64,000 nucleotides of DNA from Dichetophora obliterata (taxonomy: Eukaryota > Arthropoda > Insecta > Diptera > Sciomyzidae): assembly GCA_963920525.1 (NCBI GenBank), contig OY986440.1, forward strand, positions 18,994,068-19,058,067, in the 5' to 3' direction. Both the position numbers and the translations under genes were made by a program. This document shows, piece after piece, positions 1-10,887 of this stretch. The notes below the pieces were generated by a model that saw only the letters and a program-made list of their open reading frames with translations, was not told the origin of the DNA and searched no databases. Position 1 is the first letter of the stretch. Every line of letters begins with the position of its first letter.

Positions 1-170
1 TGATTTTTATTTATATAGATAAGTTCCTTCTGTTTTTCCTTCTGTTTTTTTTTCTTTTCTTATCTCCTTTTCTTTTTGACGTGTTCTTGAATTCATGTCA
101 TTCAGGTGGGCGGATTACGCCCACTTCGATTAGCATGTCTTTATATACCAAAACAAGGTAAGGGGTGAGG

Positions 171-256
171 AAAAAATAAATAAATAAATAAAAAAACAAC
201 CTGTTAGAATAAGTATATTGCCTTGCTTGGCCAAATAAATAAATAAATAAATAAAA
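171..256. repeat. AAAT microsatellite, two blocks
   Basis: Two short runs of the tetramer AAAT (about 171-192 and 232-256) are separated by about 40 bases of unique sequence. The rest of the first 340 bases is AT-rich and holds no gene that I can see. Confidence 0.8.
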
Positions 257-343
257 ACAACAAAGTTCATAACAAAACTTAGATATTAATAATTAAAAAA
301 AATAAAATTAAAAAATATTTAGAAATTATAAAAAAATTATATA

Positions 344-1061
344 TAGTGATGTGCAAAGAAATAGGGACACCCGTATGAGAGGAAAAACTGTTAAATAAGT
401 GTCATTACATTTTACTCCATATTTAGTGTACCTTTTATCCGATTTCTACAGTTTATAAATTATTGAGACGTTAATTTAACATTTAGTCGTTTATAAAACA
501 TTTTGCAAAAAGTCACCTTTAAGAAAGTTATGAGCAAATAAATTCGAAAAGTTTTTTAATTCAAATTTGATAATAAATATCTCTAATATTAAATAAATTT
601 TTTGAATATTTTTATAGTAATTTTTTTAATGACAAAGTGTTCTATTGACTTGGTTTTTTATCTTGTCATAGTACTTATGTACTCAATGCAAATACAACTA
701 CTTTTTCATTTTAAATGACCACACGTAAAACAGTTAGCTTTTAGTGTGGTACGATTAGAAAACGGTTTTTGTATCATTGGTTTGAAGGTCACTAGTTCTC
801 TTTTTTAAGATGCTATTGACTTGAGATCGGTAAAGAGATAAATAAAATATAGAGTAAGACGTAATGACATATTTTCAAGTTTTAACTTTCTAGCTCCAAA
901 GGGTGGGGGTGATCCTCATCCATAAAGTTTTATACTCGCCTAATCAAGGAAAATCACCACCCGAGGGAATTAATGCTATATCTGGGGGGGCACCTTGAAT
1001 ATAATTCATGCAGCTTTATATATAAAAATACAGATGTCCCCATTTTTTTTGCACATCACTG
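344..1061. mobile_element. Tc1/mariner-type non-autonomous element
   Basis: The two ends are inverted copies of a terminal sequence that reads AGTGATGTGCAAA followed by an A-rich stretch and GGGACA. The right end has the fuller CAGTGATGTG form, while the left has T in place of the first C. Both ends are flanked by TA (342-343 and 1062-1063), the target duplication of the Tc1/mariner superfamily. The 718-bp interior has no transposase reading frame, so this is a MITE-like deletion derivative or a badly decayed copy. The superfamily assignment rests on the termini and the TA only. Confidence 0.7.
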
Positions 1062-1327
1062 TATTTAGACTCTTTATGTTGCAAACATTGTACATTGTTT
1101 ATTTATGTTACAAACATTGTACTTTATGTTACTTTCTGTAGCATGAGCACTTCTAGTATTAGTGGTGGTTGTTGTTTGATGTGTACGCACTACTACTTGG
1201 TTTTGCATGAATAGCTACAAGTCGCAAAAACGTCACTCGTTGCAGATCTCTGTACGTTACATCAAAAGCAAACTATCAATTTGGTTCTTTAAAACAACGA
1301 AACTGCATGGAATTTTCAGACTAATTT

Positions 1328-1746
1328 ATGTCTAAAACAATATTTTTGAGTTTAATTAGATCTCTTTTAGAATATGGAGGTACAATTTGGGGTCCATTTT
1401 ACAAAAACTCAGTTAATAGGAATCGGAAATATTCAAAAACGCTTTACAGGATTCGCTTTAAGGCCAACTTACTCATGGGAAAATACGCCGTTATTGGGTG
1501 CGCTGTCGATTACTTGGCATACATAGTCTTGCCCAAAGGCGAGTAATAGCCAACATTCTGTTCATAAAATATATTATTGATGTCAGAACTAACTCTCTAG
1601 AACTGTTGGCCCTTATTCCCTCTAAACTTCCAGCTCGTTCTCTCAGAGGAAATCAATTATTTCGCATTAATCACCATAGGAAAAACTACAGATGTATACT
1701 TGAGAAACAGTTGGAAGATATTCTAGTCCCGAACTTTACCAACTAA
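1328..1746 (+). pseudogene. Non-LTR retrotransposon reverse transcriptase, C-terminal relic
   Basis: Three reading frames read one after another give the region that follows the catalytic core in jockey-like non-LTR reverse transcriptases. 1328-1430 gives SLIRSLLEYGGTIWGPFY, a shifted frame gives NIQKRFTGFALRP, and about 1515-1746 gives LLGIHSLAQRRVIANILF followed by LPARSLRGNQLFRI. The catalytic motifs and endonuclease are absent and at least two frameshifts are present, so this is a dead 3' fragment. No poly(A) tail or target duplication was found. The clade is unresolved; the family-typical phrases LEYG, W.P.Y and LRG...F.I are what I recognise. Confidence 0.8.
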
Positions 1747-1779
1747 TTTTTAAAACATTTAAATTGTTCAATCTTTATA

Positions 1780-2531
1780 CATATGGGCAAATTCACAGAA
1801 AAGTTAACCGTGACCAAAAAATTAAAGCTTATTAAAAACGTATTATTTTATGATATTAAATAAGAGAAACATTGAAATGTTGTTAATTTAAGCAATTTCT
1901 ACATAAATTCATTTACCATGAGATCAAATCGCCTGCACTTTTTCACAAATTTAGTTTTTCTTTTTCGTAAATGGAAGACATCGGCTAAAGATAGTGAAAA
2001 AATGGTTGAGGCAAGGAAAGGACAATATGTTAGATTTGTTTTTTCATTACTAATTTTCATAGTTACTTAACTACCTAATTACTTAATTACCCAATTAAAC
2101 TACAATGGAAAAATGTATAAAGTCGGACACATAACGTCCGAACAAATAAAATTGTTAACTGTGACTTATATTTGAGCTAATGTTGTAATATTTGAGCTAA
2201 TGGTGGTATTTTTGTAAATCTTATTTAATTTGCAATTTTTGTTGTTCCTTAAGACTATCGAGGTGCGATCGACCATTTCACAGAAATATTCTAAGTTCGA
2301 GTGTTAGTCTCACAAGAACTGTCTTTTTTAGTAACATCCGAACTCACGAAAAAAATGACAAATTTAAGGTAAACTGCGCTAAGAATCAGGATGTTATAAA
2401 TATTATAATTTTTCTCATGAAGAGCCATTTAACCAGATACATCTTAACTGAAAAACTATTAATAAAATGTGCGAAATTTATCAAAAACTGTATACGAATG
2501 TGACGTCCGAACGCTAGGATTTGCCCATATA
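1780..2531. mobile_element. TIR element with CATATGGGCA ends
   Basis: The sequence ATATGGGCAAAT at 1781 is matched by its reverse complement ending at 2530, with TA on each outer side (1778-1779 and 2532-2533). The motif GTCCGAAC recurs inside. The interior of about 750 bp has no coding region. A second element with similar termini lies at 5384-6149. I infer a TA-targeting DNA transposon derivative; the inverted match is short (12 bp), so confidence is moderate. Confidence 0.45.
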
Positions 2532-2835
2532 TAAGTTAAACATTTTGCAATTATGTATGTTTTGATCTTTTCTTTTCCGTTTAGTAATATTATCTAAAAA
2601 GGTAATAGCTCGGTAGATGAAATAAATAAATAAAAACTTTTTCCTTTTTAATTGCTATAAAAATTTAAAAAGTTAAACCTTGTTCTTAGCAAAAGTAATA
2701 GATCAATATAAAAATTTATTTCATTTTTAAAATCAGCAACCACATATTTATTATCATGCAAAATTTAAAAAAAATTCAAAATACTCCGCCGTCTATTTAT
2801 TACCCACTTTTATACGAGCAAAATTTCACAACCCG

Positions 2836-3050
2836 CTTTCACAGACATATTAGTAAAAATTAATAAGTACGAGAAATAATTTATTGGATGAATGCATGAA
2901 TCGATTCATAAGGATAATATTATGAAAAGATGCCAGCTTGCTGGATGTAGTGCAACTTGATCTTTGCAAATCAAATTTCTGTTTTTCTGCGAATTGAAGC
3001 AAGCTAGTGAAATTAATGTTTACTTTTCATTTCAAGTATGTATTGTTTAT
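2836..3050 (+). repeat. Dispersed repeat A, copy 1
   Basis: About 215 bp here are clearly similar to 6666-6890 on the same strand. The shared core includes GATGAATGCATGAAT-like sequence, GTAGTGCAACTTGATCTTTG and the stretch ending in TTTCTGTTTTTCTGCGAATT. There is no coding content. The origin is unknown; it may be a fragment of an uncharacterised transposable element. Confidence 0.7.
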
Positions 3051-4129
3051 TTTAAATTTATGCTATAAGCTACCTACACAAAAAGTTTTAAAAAACGAAA
3101 GCAATAGCGCATATATCTCTTATTTTCTTAGAATATGAAAAGGGGTCTGATTGTTTATGCAACAATAATGGTATATAGAGATGCTTTAAAAAAATCGCCG
3201 TTTTTTTAATAAAAGGTTTTATTTTTTCGTAAATAAGTTATGAAAAGTAGCCAAATCGCGAAGAATTTTATACAATTTTGGGCATAACATTAGAGCCCGA
3301 ATATTTTTCTTATTTTTATTTTAAATGTATTTAAAATGTATATTATGAAAATCAAGTGGCTTTTTTTATTTAGAAATCAAACGAAAATTTTTGTTTTTGC
3401 TTTATTTTCATCCTTAGGCTCTTGAAAGTATGTAATCAAATGGATATTTCCCTATATAATTTATTTTAGGAGTCATAGCGTTTAAACGAGAGTGCGTCGC
3501 CCGAAAAACAGGTATAATTTTTTTTTCTCGAAACACCTTTTTTCCGCGCTGTACACGATTTCGCTTCAACGACTTGACCGCTTTCGATGTTTAACGGCTC
3601 AAATTAAAGCTTATTCTCTTTAGGGAGCCTTCAGGAAGCGTTTTTTCCAAACAAATTATTATCACTGTTTTTTAACGTTAAAGCAAAAGAAAAAGGAGGA
3701 AAAACAGGGTTTTTCAAAGGGCCGCCATTTTTTTAAAAAATGGTTTTATTAAAATCGGAAATCTACAAGGTTCCCCAAATTTCATATAGGTTAATAATTT
3801 TTTTGATTTTTTTCATTTCAGATCACTTGGCTGGTCTGTAGCGTATACAGCGCACATCGGCTATCGCCGCGCACTGCTTTGATCAGCGAGACCTTCAGCC
3901 GCCATTTTGTATTATTTTTCATCGAAAAAATTGTATAATGTTCTTGAAATATACACTAATAAATTCCACAAAAGATTTTTCAAAAAGATTTACGTTCGCT
4001 CAAAAAAAAATCCTGACATTACGTTACGTTTCTACAAGTACCTACTAGAACCTCCCTTTAAGCTACAATTTCAGTACTTTGCTTGAACTTTCGGCTGTCA
4101 AACTCACAAAATTTTTGTGTTGGCTTATT
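3051..4129. other. No gene recognised
   Basis: This is AT-rich intergenic sequence. The stretch around 3530-3900 is slightly richer in GC, but all frames are broken. I see no domain, RNA gene or clear transposon end. Confidence 0.5.
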
Positions 4130-5238
4130 TGTTCCTTTGGGGAAATTACGATTTTCGGGGCGCCGCAATTTGACAATGGATTCAGGAAGGTCTTTAACAA
4201 AAATAAGAATGGCCGAAGGAAAAATCGATTAATAGATTTGTTTTCAAGCTATCGAATTTTTACAAAAATTTTATTTTTTTAGATATTTTAAGAAAACTAT
4301 CTATATTTGTCTAAGAGTATAACCGATATTGCTGATTAAGGAGTTAATCAAAAGTTAATACATAAAACTTTTATATTAATTTTAAATGAATCAAATTCGT
4401 AGGGTATTTAATATTTTATAGCTATTTGTATGCAAAAGTAAAATATTTGCTTATATAAAACCGTTATTTTCTCAAAAACTACCGTTATTACTACGGATTA
4501 TGAAAAGTAAATTATTGAAGCCTGTAAATTTATCTTCCGTTTGTTACATAAAACATATGATTTATTTAATTTTTGGTGTGTTTTTTTATGATGAAATGAT
4601 TTGCCTTGTTGTTAATTCAAGCATATTTACCTTAGTTGTTTTGTATTCTTATTCCATATTTTCTTATATCACCATTACAATAAATTACTGCTCTTAAGGC
4701 ATCATTGTAGCTGTAATATTTATATGAATGATTAGCATTTTCTAGCCAGCGAAAAAAATTTGAAATTTTTAGTTGATCAGTTTTGGACAATGCAAAAGCA
4801 AATAGCAATTTTTATTAATTTTATGTAATATAGTTTAAATTCTAAAGAATATTAATATATCAAATGAAAGGTTATATTTTAAAAATAAAATATAATTTTA
4901 GTACCTTAATAACGCAAATTTAGTAGAAAATAACGGTTTTTTTTTAATTACAAATTCCAAATGATATAGTTTTGCTTATAAAATTACAAATACGCTTGCA
5001 ATGATATAAGTGTTGTATATAATTGAAAAGGAAATTTAATTATCTTTTAAATGACATACAAATCTTTTAGATCCATTGGATAATGGCAAAGAAATGGTTG
5101 TTTTTTAATATCTTTTAGCACCAAAAAAATCGATAACTAGTGGAGTAATCTATTTTTTGTTCGGCCAAACATTTGTTTTTGTTGTTCTCTACCAGAAAAC
5201 ACTTTCAAATCGCGGCGCCCCGGTAATCATATTCCTTA
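4130..5238. mobile_element. Foldback-like element with long diverged inverted arms
   Basis: The left part (about 4140-4480) and the reverse complement of the right part (about 4920-5238) align in the same order. They share GGGGCGCCGC followed by an ATTTGA box, then TGGCCGAA and an AATCGATTA-like block. Further in, both have a TATTTG block and ACCGTTATTTTCT. The arms are 300 bp or longer but diverged, with about 450 bp between them. Any reading frame, such as 4500-4697, is short and unrecognised. I infer an old foldback or long-TIR MITE; the exact ends and target duplication are unclear. Confidence 0.5.
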
Positions 5239-5383
5239 AGTTCCTTTTGTACGCTTGGCTTTAAAATATTTTTTAATTCAGTTGTTTTAAATATTTTACT
5301 TATTCTTTCTTTTTGCTTTGTTTTAGCATAACAAATGGTTAAGCAATGTTATGTCAATTTTAATATTTTTTATCAACTGTTCT

Positions 5384-6149
5384 TGACATATGGGCATTTC
5401 CGTAGCTACGCACGTGACAGTCGTACGACTTTAATGAGTAGAAAAACAAAGAAAAATTAAACCTACAGTTTTCTTATTATGATTTTCAATAGTTTACTAA
5501 GCGCACTATACAAGGTGTAGAAGCTAAGAGTTGTCAAAAGTTCGGCTCACAGATAGAAGCCACCAAAATGATACGATACGTGACATTAAATAGAAGTGGT
5601 TTTTACCTGCATCAATATAAACGAAAAAATTTGCGAAGTGTGCACAAGTTTTTTTATGAAAGTTTCTTAATATTATCTGGAATATGTTGCTTCATATTCA
5701 TTATTGTTTCGTTGAAAAATCTTTTTTAATTATTTTTATATAAACCATAGTATGATACGTTACGTGATATACGTTATGTGACAATTTTTTCCTTCAAAGA
5801 AGTGCTATTATTTTATACTTTTATTTGTTTAATTGAACTAGAAAAACATGTAAAGTGTAATTCAGGACCGTTACAATCGAAAACTGAAAAAAAAAATTTA
5901 ATTTAACTTTGTATTATACGAGTATTTATTATATTTAACAAATTTCAACTTTTGTCACCATTTTTTAACTTTTGTTGCCATTCATCATGTTTGCTGTCAC
6001 TTTTTTAAATTCAAGTTGAGATCAGCTCTCAGTACTCTCACAATATAATTTTAAACATTTTTTCCTATTTATGGAGGTTTAAACGAATTTCAAGTAATAT
6101 TTAATTTTTCAGTCGTGGTAGACCTTTTGGCGGAAATGCACATATGGCA
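5384..6149. mobile_element. TIR element with CATATGGGCA-like ends, copy 2
   Basis: The sequence CATATGGGCATTTCCG near 5387 is matched in inverted form by CGGAAATGCACATATGG at 6131. The terminal CATATGGGCA is shared with the element at 1780-2531. The interior repeats ACGTGAC/TACGTTACGTGA-like motifs and encodes nothing recognisable. It is a low-confidence DNA transposon derivative. Confidence 0.4.
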
Positions 6150-6279
6150 ATCTGGCAAATAAATTTATATCGAAAGGAACATTCCTTTAATATAGGCTCG
6201 GAGTTTAACGAGTTTACGAAATAGGAAATTTTAATGGTTAAGGGAATACTATTAATGTTATACCTCTTTCAAATTGTAA

Positions 6280-6520
6280 TAATTTAAGAGCACCTTGTAT
6301 GAGCATTCCATTTTTTCCAATTGGAGCAAGGACTTATCTTTCGTAGTTCTTAAAAGTACTTTAAGGATTTTATTTGTTGATATCTCATTAAGATCACATT
6401 TCAACCTTATAATAAGTAAACATTTTTCTTAGAACCACTGTCACATAAAACAAATTTTGCCGTTTTCATATACTTGAATGGTAATTTTTTAACTTTCCCG
6501 AATTATGTCTCCTAAACAGT
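6280..6520 (+). repeat. Dispersed repeat B, copy 1
   Basis: About 240 bp here align with 32208-32445 on the same strand. Shared blocks in the same order are a GAGCACCTTGTATGA-like block, AAGGACTTATCTTTCGTA, a TTAAAGTACT-like block, ATAAGTAAACATT and CTTAGAAC. Identity is imperfect, perhaps 70-75 percent by eye. Non-coding; the family is unknown. Confidence 0.6.
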
Positions 6521-6665
6521 TTCATCATTGATTTTGTTCTACAAAATATTTTATTTACTTTCCTAAGAACACATAGGATCATATACCATTAGAAAATTTG
6601 AACACAGAGAATTGAGAATGTGCAACCGGCAAGCAGACAGGTTATACTGCAAAAATATTACGATA

Positions 6666-6890
6666 CGCTTTCACAAACATAATTGTAAAAACTAACAACT
6701 ACGCGAAACAAACCTTTGCATGAATGCATGAATACAGATTCATAAGAAAAAGAATTATGAAAACATGCAAGCTTATTCGCTGTAGTGCAACTTGATCTTT
6801 GTAAATCAAATTTCTGTTTTTCTGCGAATTTAAGCGAGTTGGAAATAAAAAAAAATGTTTATATTTTATTTTATAGGTAAATGTGTTGTT
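6666..6890 (+). repeat. Dispersed repeat A, copy 2
   Basis: This is the second copy of the repeat at 2836-3050, beginning at CGCTTTCACAAACAT and ending after the shared TTTCTGTTTTTCTGCG block. Confidence 0.7.
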
Positions 6891-7804
6891 TTTTATTAAC
6901 TAAAAGTCAATTTAGTTGGAATAAAAATGTTATTTTATATGAAAATATTTGTAATTTTTAAGCAAACACTTATCGGCAAGAAACAAAAAGTTATAGAGAC
7001 GCTTAAAGGCCATCGCACGCAGGCAGAGGAGCTCCAGCACACAACTTTAATATTTCATGTTGAAAAAGTAGGCAAGTGCGCTGAACTAAGTGAAAAACGA
7101 GCTGATAATAAAAACCAACAACACTTATATTTATTAAGTTGCAAACTTAAAAGTTATAAATTTCTGCAGTTGGAGAATATTGGAAACAAGATTTTTCTTC
7201 GGAAACAAAAAAACAGCACTGACGATTGGCACACCTGATACGGTGTCACTAGATTTCAAAAATTAATACATAACATTTGGCTTTACTTTATCAAAATCAC
7301 GTATATCTAGACAGAAATTAAGTTGGAATATATTGACGCGCTTTTCGGAACCAATATAAACACTATATATATATATATTTTTTTTTATTCACTGCTCTGC
7401 TAAAAAATTCGTTCGTTAGTTCAGTTTTCACTAAAATTTGTCGAGCACCGAACGACGCGCAGCATTGCCATTTAAAACAAAGACACGACGACGTATTTGT
7501 ATTAGAAATAAGTCTATTAGAATGGATTGCTTACAATTACCTGCAGCTGCAACTAACGACTTCTATTGCCACTGTTAATATGTTCATATGATTTATTGTG
7601 TAAATTTTCATTCAATAAAATACTTGTTTTAGTTTTCACTAGCTATCTTTAAAATTTTTTCGTATTTTCAGTTTTGCTTTTTCCGACGTGTGCGAATGAG
7701 AAGATTTATCAGTTTCGCCAAATTTCGACAGCAGTCATCTCACTAGCGTTGCCAACCTTCAATTGCACAAGAACAAAGTTGCACACGTACGAACCTACGT
7801 ATAA
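6891..7804. other. No gene recognised
   Basis: An open frame at 6927-7238 (103 codons) shows no domain I know and has AT-rich composition, so I do not call it a gene. A short TA run lies near 7364-7379. Nothing else was recognised. Confidence 0.5.
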
Positions 7805-8231
7805 AGGCTTGATTACCCAAGCGTAACGTGAGGTGGCGCAGCGGGATGTAGCGTAGTGCGACGTTCCCTCGAGGATAAGCGATTACCGAAATCGTAATCC
7901 AACGTAGTGCAGGCGGCGTAGTGCAGGGCACTCATTTTATTCTAGAAGGCTTATTTACTTCTCCTCGTCAATAAAAGATTGCATTCTTTCTTATATAGTA
8001 TTAAAATTTACAAAAATGTGAAGTTAAACAAATTTTTTCGCTTGTAACACAGCTGTCGAACTACCAAAAATCGTAACGTTGCGTATAAATCTATTTTCTA
8101 CAGACTTCTACGCTGCGTCACGCCACGTTACGATTTCGGTAACGACTTGTACACATTTATCATTAAACAGATTTTAGCTTGACAATTGGCAACGTCGCGC
8201 TACGTTACCTTACGCTTGGCTAATCCAGCCT
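7805..8231. mobile_element. Harbinger-like MITE, TSD TAA
   Basis: The left end AGGCTTGATTACCCAAGCG is matched by the inverted right end, which reads AGGCTGGATTAGCCAAGCG on the opposite strand. The 427-bp unit is flanked by TAA on both sides (7802-7804 and 8232-8234). The 3-bp TWA target duplication and AGGC-type ends fit the PIF/Harbinger superfamily. The subterminal regions repeat CGTAACGT/GCGTAGTGC-like motifs and carry an inner inverted pair, ACGATTTCGGTAA. No transposase is encoded. Confidence 0.8.
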
Positions 8232-9040
8232 TAATTTTGACTACATTTATATTCTTACGTACGTACGATATACACTTTTTGTACTGAATGTGTTGCTGAA
8301 GGATGGCTATTTTATGCTACCGAAAAACTTATTTTGGTTCTATTTATTTATGCAAAATTCATTATACATACTTTTCTTTTTTATTGCTTATTTTTAATAT
8401 ATAGTTTTACTTTCTTAATCAAGTTTATAGCTTTGGGAAAGCGATATAATTCGAATTGTTCCTCCGAAATTCTGCTGAATGAGTTTTCTTCATCGCGAAG
8501 TCTCCTCCTAAAAATCCTTAAGTTTTCTCTACATAAATCAATAAAAAGAATGTTGAAGTCATAATAAAGTCATCATCATGTTCAATAAAGTCATTTTTGA
8601 AAATATTTTCTACCATCTAATAAGTTTTTTACATTTATTTTTCATAAAAGCTTTGTTTAATAGACATTCAGCAACTCTCAAATGCTATTCAGCAGCTACT
8701 TTTCATTAGGCGAACAAGAATCGCGTTTTTGTGCGCAGTGAAGTGAAAAAGTGAAATTTTTAAATGAAAACTATTGTGAAAAACTTCTTTTCACTTCACT
8801 TTAACGCAAAACGGGAATTGACCCCCTGATATAGCAAGTCGAAAACGCGCTTTTGCAACCGGCGTTAACTTTGTTTTCATTTCAGCAAAAATAAACAGCT
8901 GTTGCCCTTTTAACACACAACGGGAATCGCGTTTTTCGTGTAAAGCTGAAAACTTTTTTCATAGGACGATAACGCAGAACGGGATTTGACCCCCTGGTGC
9001 AATTTTTGCTGCATTTTTATGGAGAGTTAAGTCGGAGTTA
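8232..9040. other. No gene; short direct repeats near 8.8-9.0 kb
   Basis: The phrase AACGGGAATTGACCCCCTG near 8811 recurs as AACGGGATTTGACCCCCTG near 8976, and GGGAATCGCGTTTTT-like text occurs twice (8709 and 8922). These may be parts of a small repeat unit whose ends I could not define. A frame at 8334-8564 is AT-rich and unrecognised. Confidence 0.45.
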
Positions 9041-9440
9041 AGGCCCAACCAAAATAGACAATTTACATTTTTTTGTTGTTGCCCAAAATGAGCAAACGTA
9101 ACTGAACGAAACTAAACGAAAAAGTTAGATAATACGTATTATTCCATAAGAACCGAACTGCTAGCGCAGGAACTCGTCAACAATAGCTGTGCAGAGTGAG
9201 TTTTTATTTTTATCAAATTGTTTCAATTTCACCATTATTTCACTCATCTTTCACAAATCTTTACTAAAATTAAAAAAGCACAAATAAAATAAATAAATAA
9301 CATTCGGTTGCCAACTGATCAGCTGATTCAGACGAATTGAGCAACTCGTTTCATTTTGGGTTAAATCCGTAGACATCCGTAACGAGTGCAGACGTTCGTC
9401 TAGTTGCTGTCGTCTCATTTTGTCAATTTTGGTTGGGCCT
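9041..9440. mobile_element. Harbinger-like MITE, TSD TTA
   Basis: The ends AGGCCCAACCAAAATAGACA (left) and the inverted AGGCCCAACCAAAATTGACA (right) bracket 400 bp with TTA on both sides (9038-9040 and 9441-9443). A relative in the opposite orientation is at 27256-27694. The two share long internal stretches, including the GAACGTCTGCACTCGTTACGG and GCTGATCAG regions (in reverse here). There is no coding capacity. Confidence 0.85.
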
Positions 9441-9838
9441 TTAGGGTTTTCGTCAAGTTGACAAAATACAAAGTAAAATATAAGGAAATTGTGTTGCACA
9501 TACACTGTACGTGAACTGTCGCACCATTCGTAAATTGAGCTAACGAGACAGAGAGTGTTTTTTTACATTTCTGAGAACCCTGGCATCTGATTGGAAGACT
9601 CCTCAGCAAAACAATTAAAAATAATTTAAAAAGCGACAAAATAAAAAAACACATAAAAACAAAGGCAAGATGAGTTGTGCGGTTAAAAATTGTAAAAGTT
9701 CCTGAAAACTTAAAAACAATTCACTTTCGTTCCACAGGTAAATATGTCCTTACAGTTTGAATTCTTTTCACAAAAGTGCTTTATTTAGTTTACGATATTT
9801 TTTTAACTTATTTGTATTAGAAATATATATATATATAT

Positions 9839-9870
<32 letters not shown>

Positions 9871-10464
9871 AATAGTATATATTTCTAATTAAAAATGCAA
9901 ATTATACCACGTCGATTTTGCGCCACATTTGTCAAAACACAAACACTGCTTCAGGGGCGCAGTCATTTCTCACTGTTGAATATATTTTGGTTGATAAGAG
10001 GGGCGGGGATTCAGTATAGTGAATCAGATTGAGTACTTGTTTGTTAAATTTTTCTCATTTCTGGACAACAACTATGCAGAAACACCCAAAAAAATAAGAA
10101 TTTTAAAAAATTAATCTAATTTCATTTGTAATTAAAGTTGAAGTTTAGAAATTATAGGCCTTCAAGTTAAAAAAACTACCTACAAATCTTGCTGTTTTTA
10201 AAGTTTTTCAACAAAACTAAGCTTTATTGGCCTCCCTTTTACAAAAGCATTATATTAAAAAGAGAATTATTAAAAAGATAACTACATCCAGAAGTACTGC
10301 AGACAGCGAAGCGTGTGTTGGACTTACTGAGGGTTGTAATCACTGTTGCCAACTTGGTGCTTTTTCAACCAGATTTGGTGCATTTTAAAAATTTTGGTGC
10401 AAGAAAAATGAGTTTTGCTGCCTTTTTTTTTTTTTTTTTTAATTTCAGAGGCACCAAATTTGAC
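9441..10464. other. No gene; TA-rich inverted repeat at 9820-9888
   Basis: A run of alternating TA flanked by AGAAATATATA and TATATATTTCT (about 9820-9888) can fold on itself. The remainder is AT-rich with a poly-T run near 10420-10440. No gene was recognised. Confidence 0.5.
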
Positions 10465-10885
10465 TAAATCTATATAAATAAAAATCAAATGTCGTTCGTT
10501 GGTAATTGCATCAGTTGAGAACGGCTGAACCGATTTGGATAATTTTTTTTCTAAATGTTCGTAATAGTCCAACTTAGGTTTTTACGGAAAGAAAAATTGA
10601 CCACGCCCACTTTGCGCCCACTTTTTTGATTTATCTAAAATCGGAAAACGGCTGGACCGATTTGGATAATTTTTTTTTAATGTTCATAGTAATCCAATTT
10701 AAGTTTTGTCGGAAAGAAAAATTGACCACGCCCACTTTTGCGCCCACCTTTTTCAATTCATCTAAAATCGGAAAACGGCTGGACCGATTTGGATAATTTT
10801 TTTTTTTCAAATGTTCGTAGTAATCCAATTTAAGTGTTTACTGAAAGAAAAATTGACCACGCCCACTTTTGCGCCCACTGTTTTG
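10465..10885 (+). mobile_element. Helitron/Helentron-like 5' fragment with tandem units
   Basis: The text starting TCTATATAAATAAAAATCAA and containing ACGGCTGAACCGATTTGGAT is the recurrent 5' region of insect Helitron-like elements of the DINE/Lep1 kind. A unit of about 120 bp (GGAAAACGGCTGGACCGATT through TTGACCACGCCCACTTTTGC) occurs three times in tandem with small differences. The right edge abuts another Helitron-like element at 10888. Non-autonomous; there is no replication initiator or helicase gene. Confidence 0.65.
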
Positions 10886-10887
10886 AT

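Noticed and set aside
171..256. CRISPR-like or other spaced repeat array
   Set aside because: The repeats are simple AAAT microsatellites without unique spacers, and the genome is eukaryotic.
6927..7238. 103-codon plus-strand frame
   Set aside because: Lysine-rich, no domain, sits just after a dispersed repeat; not supported as a gene.
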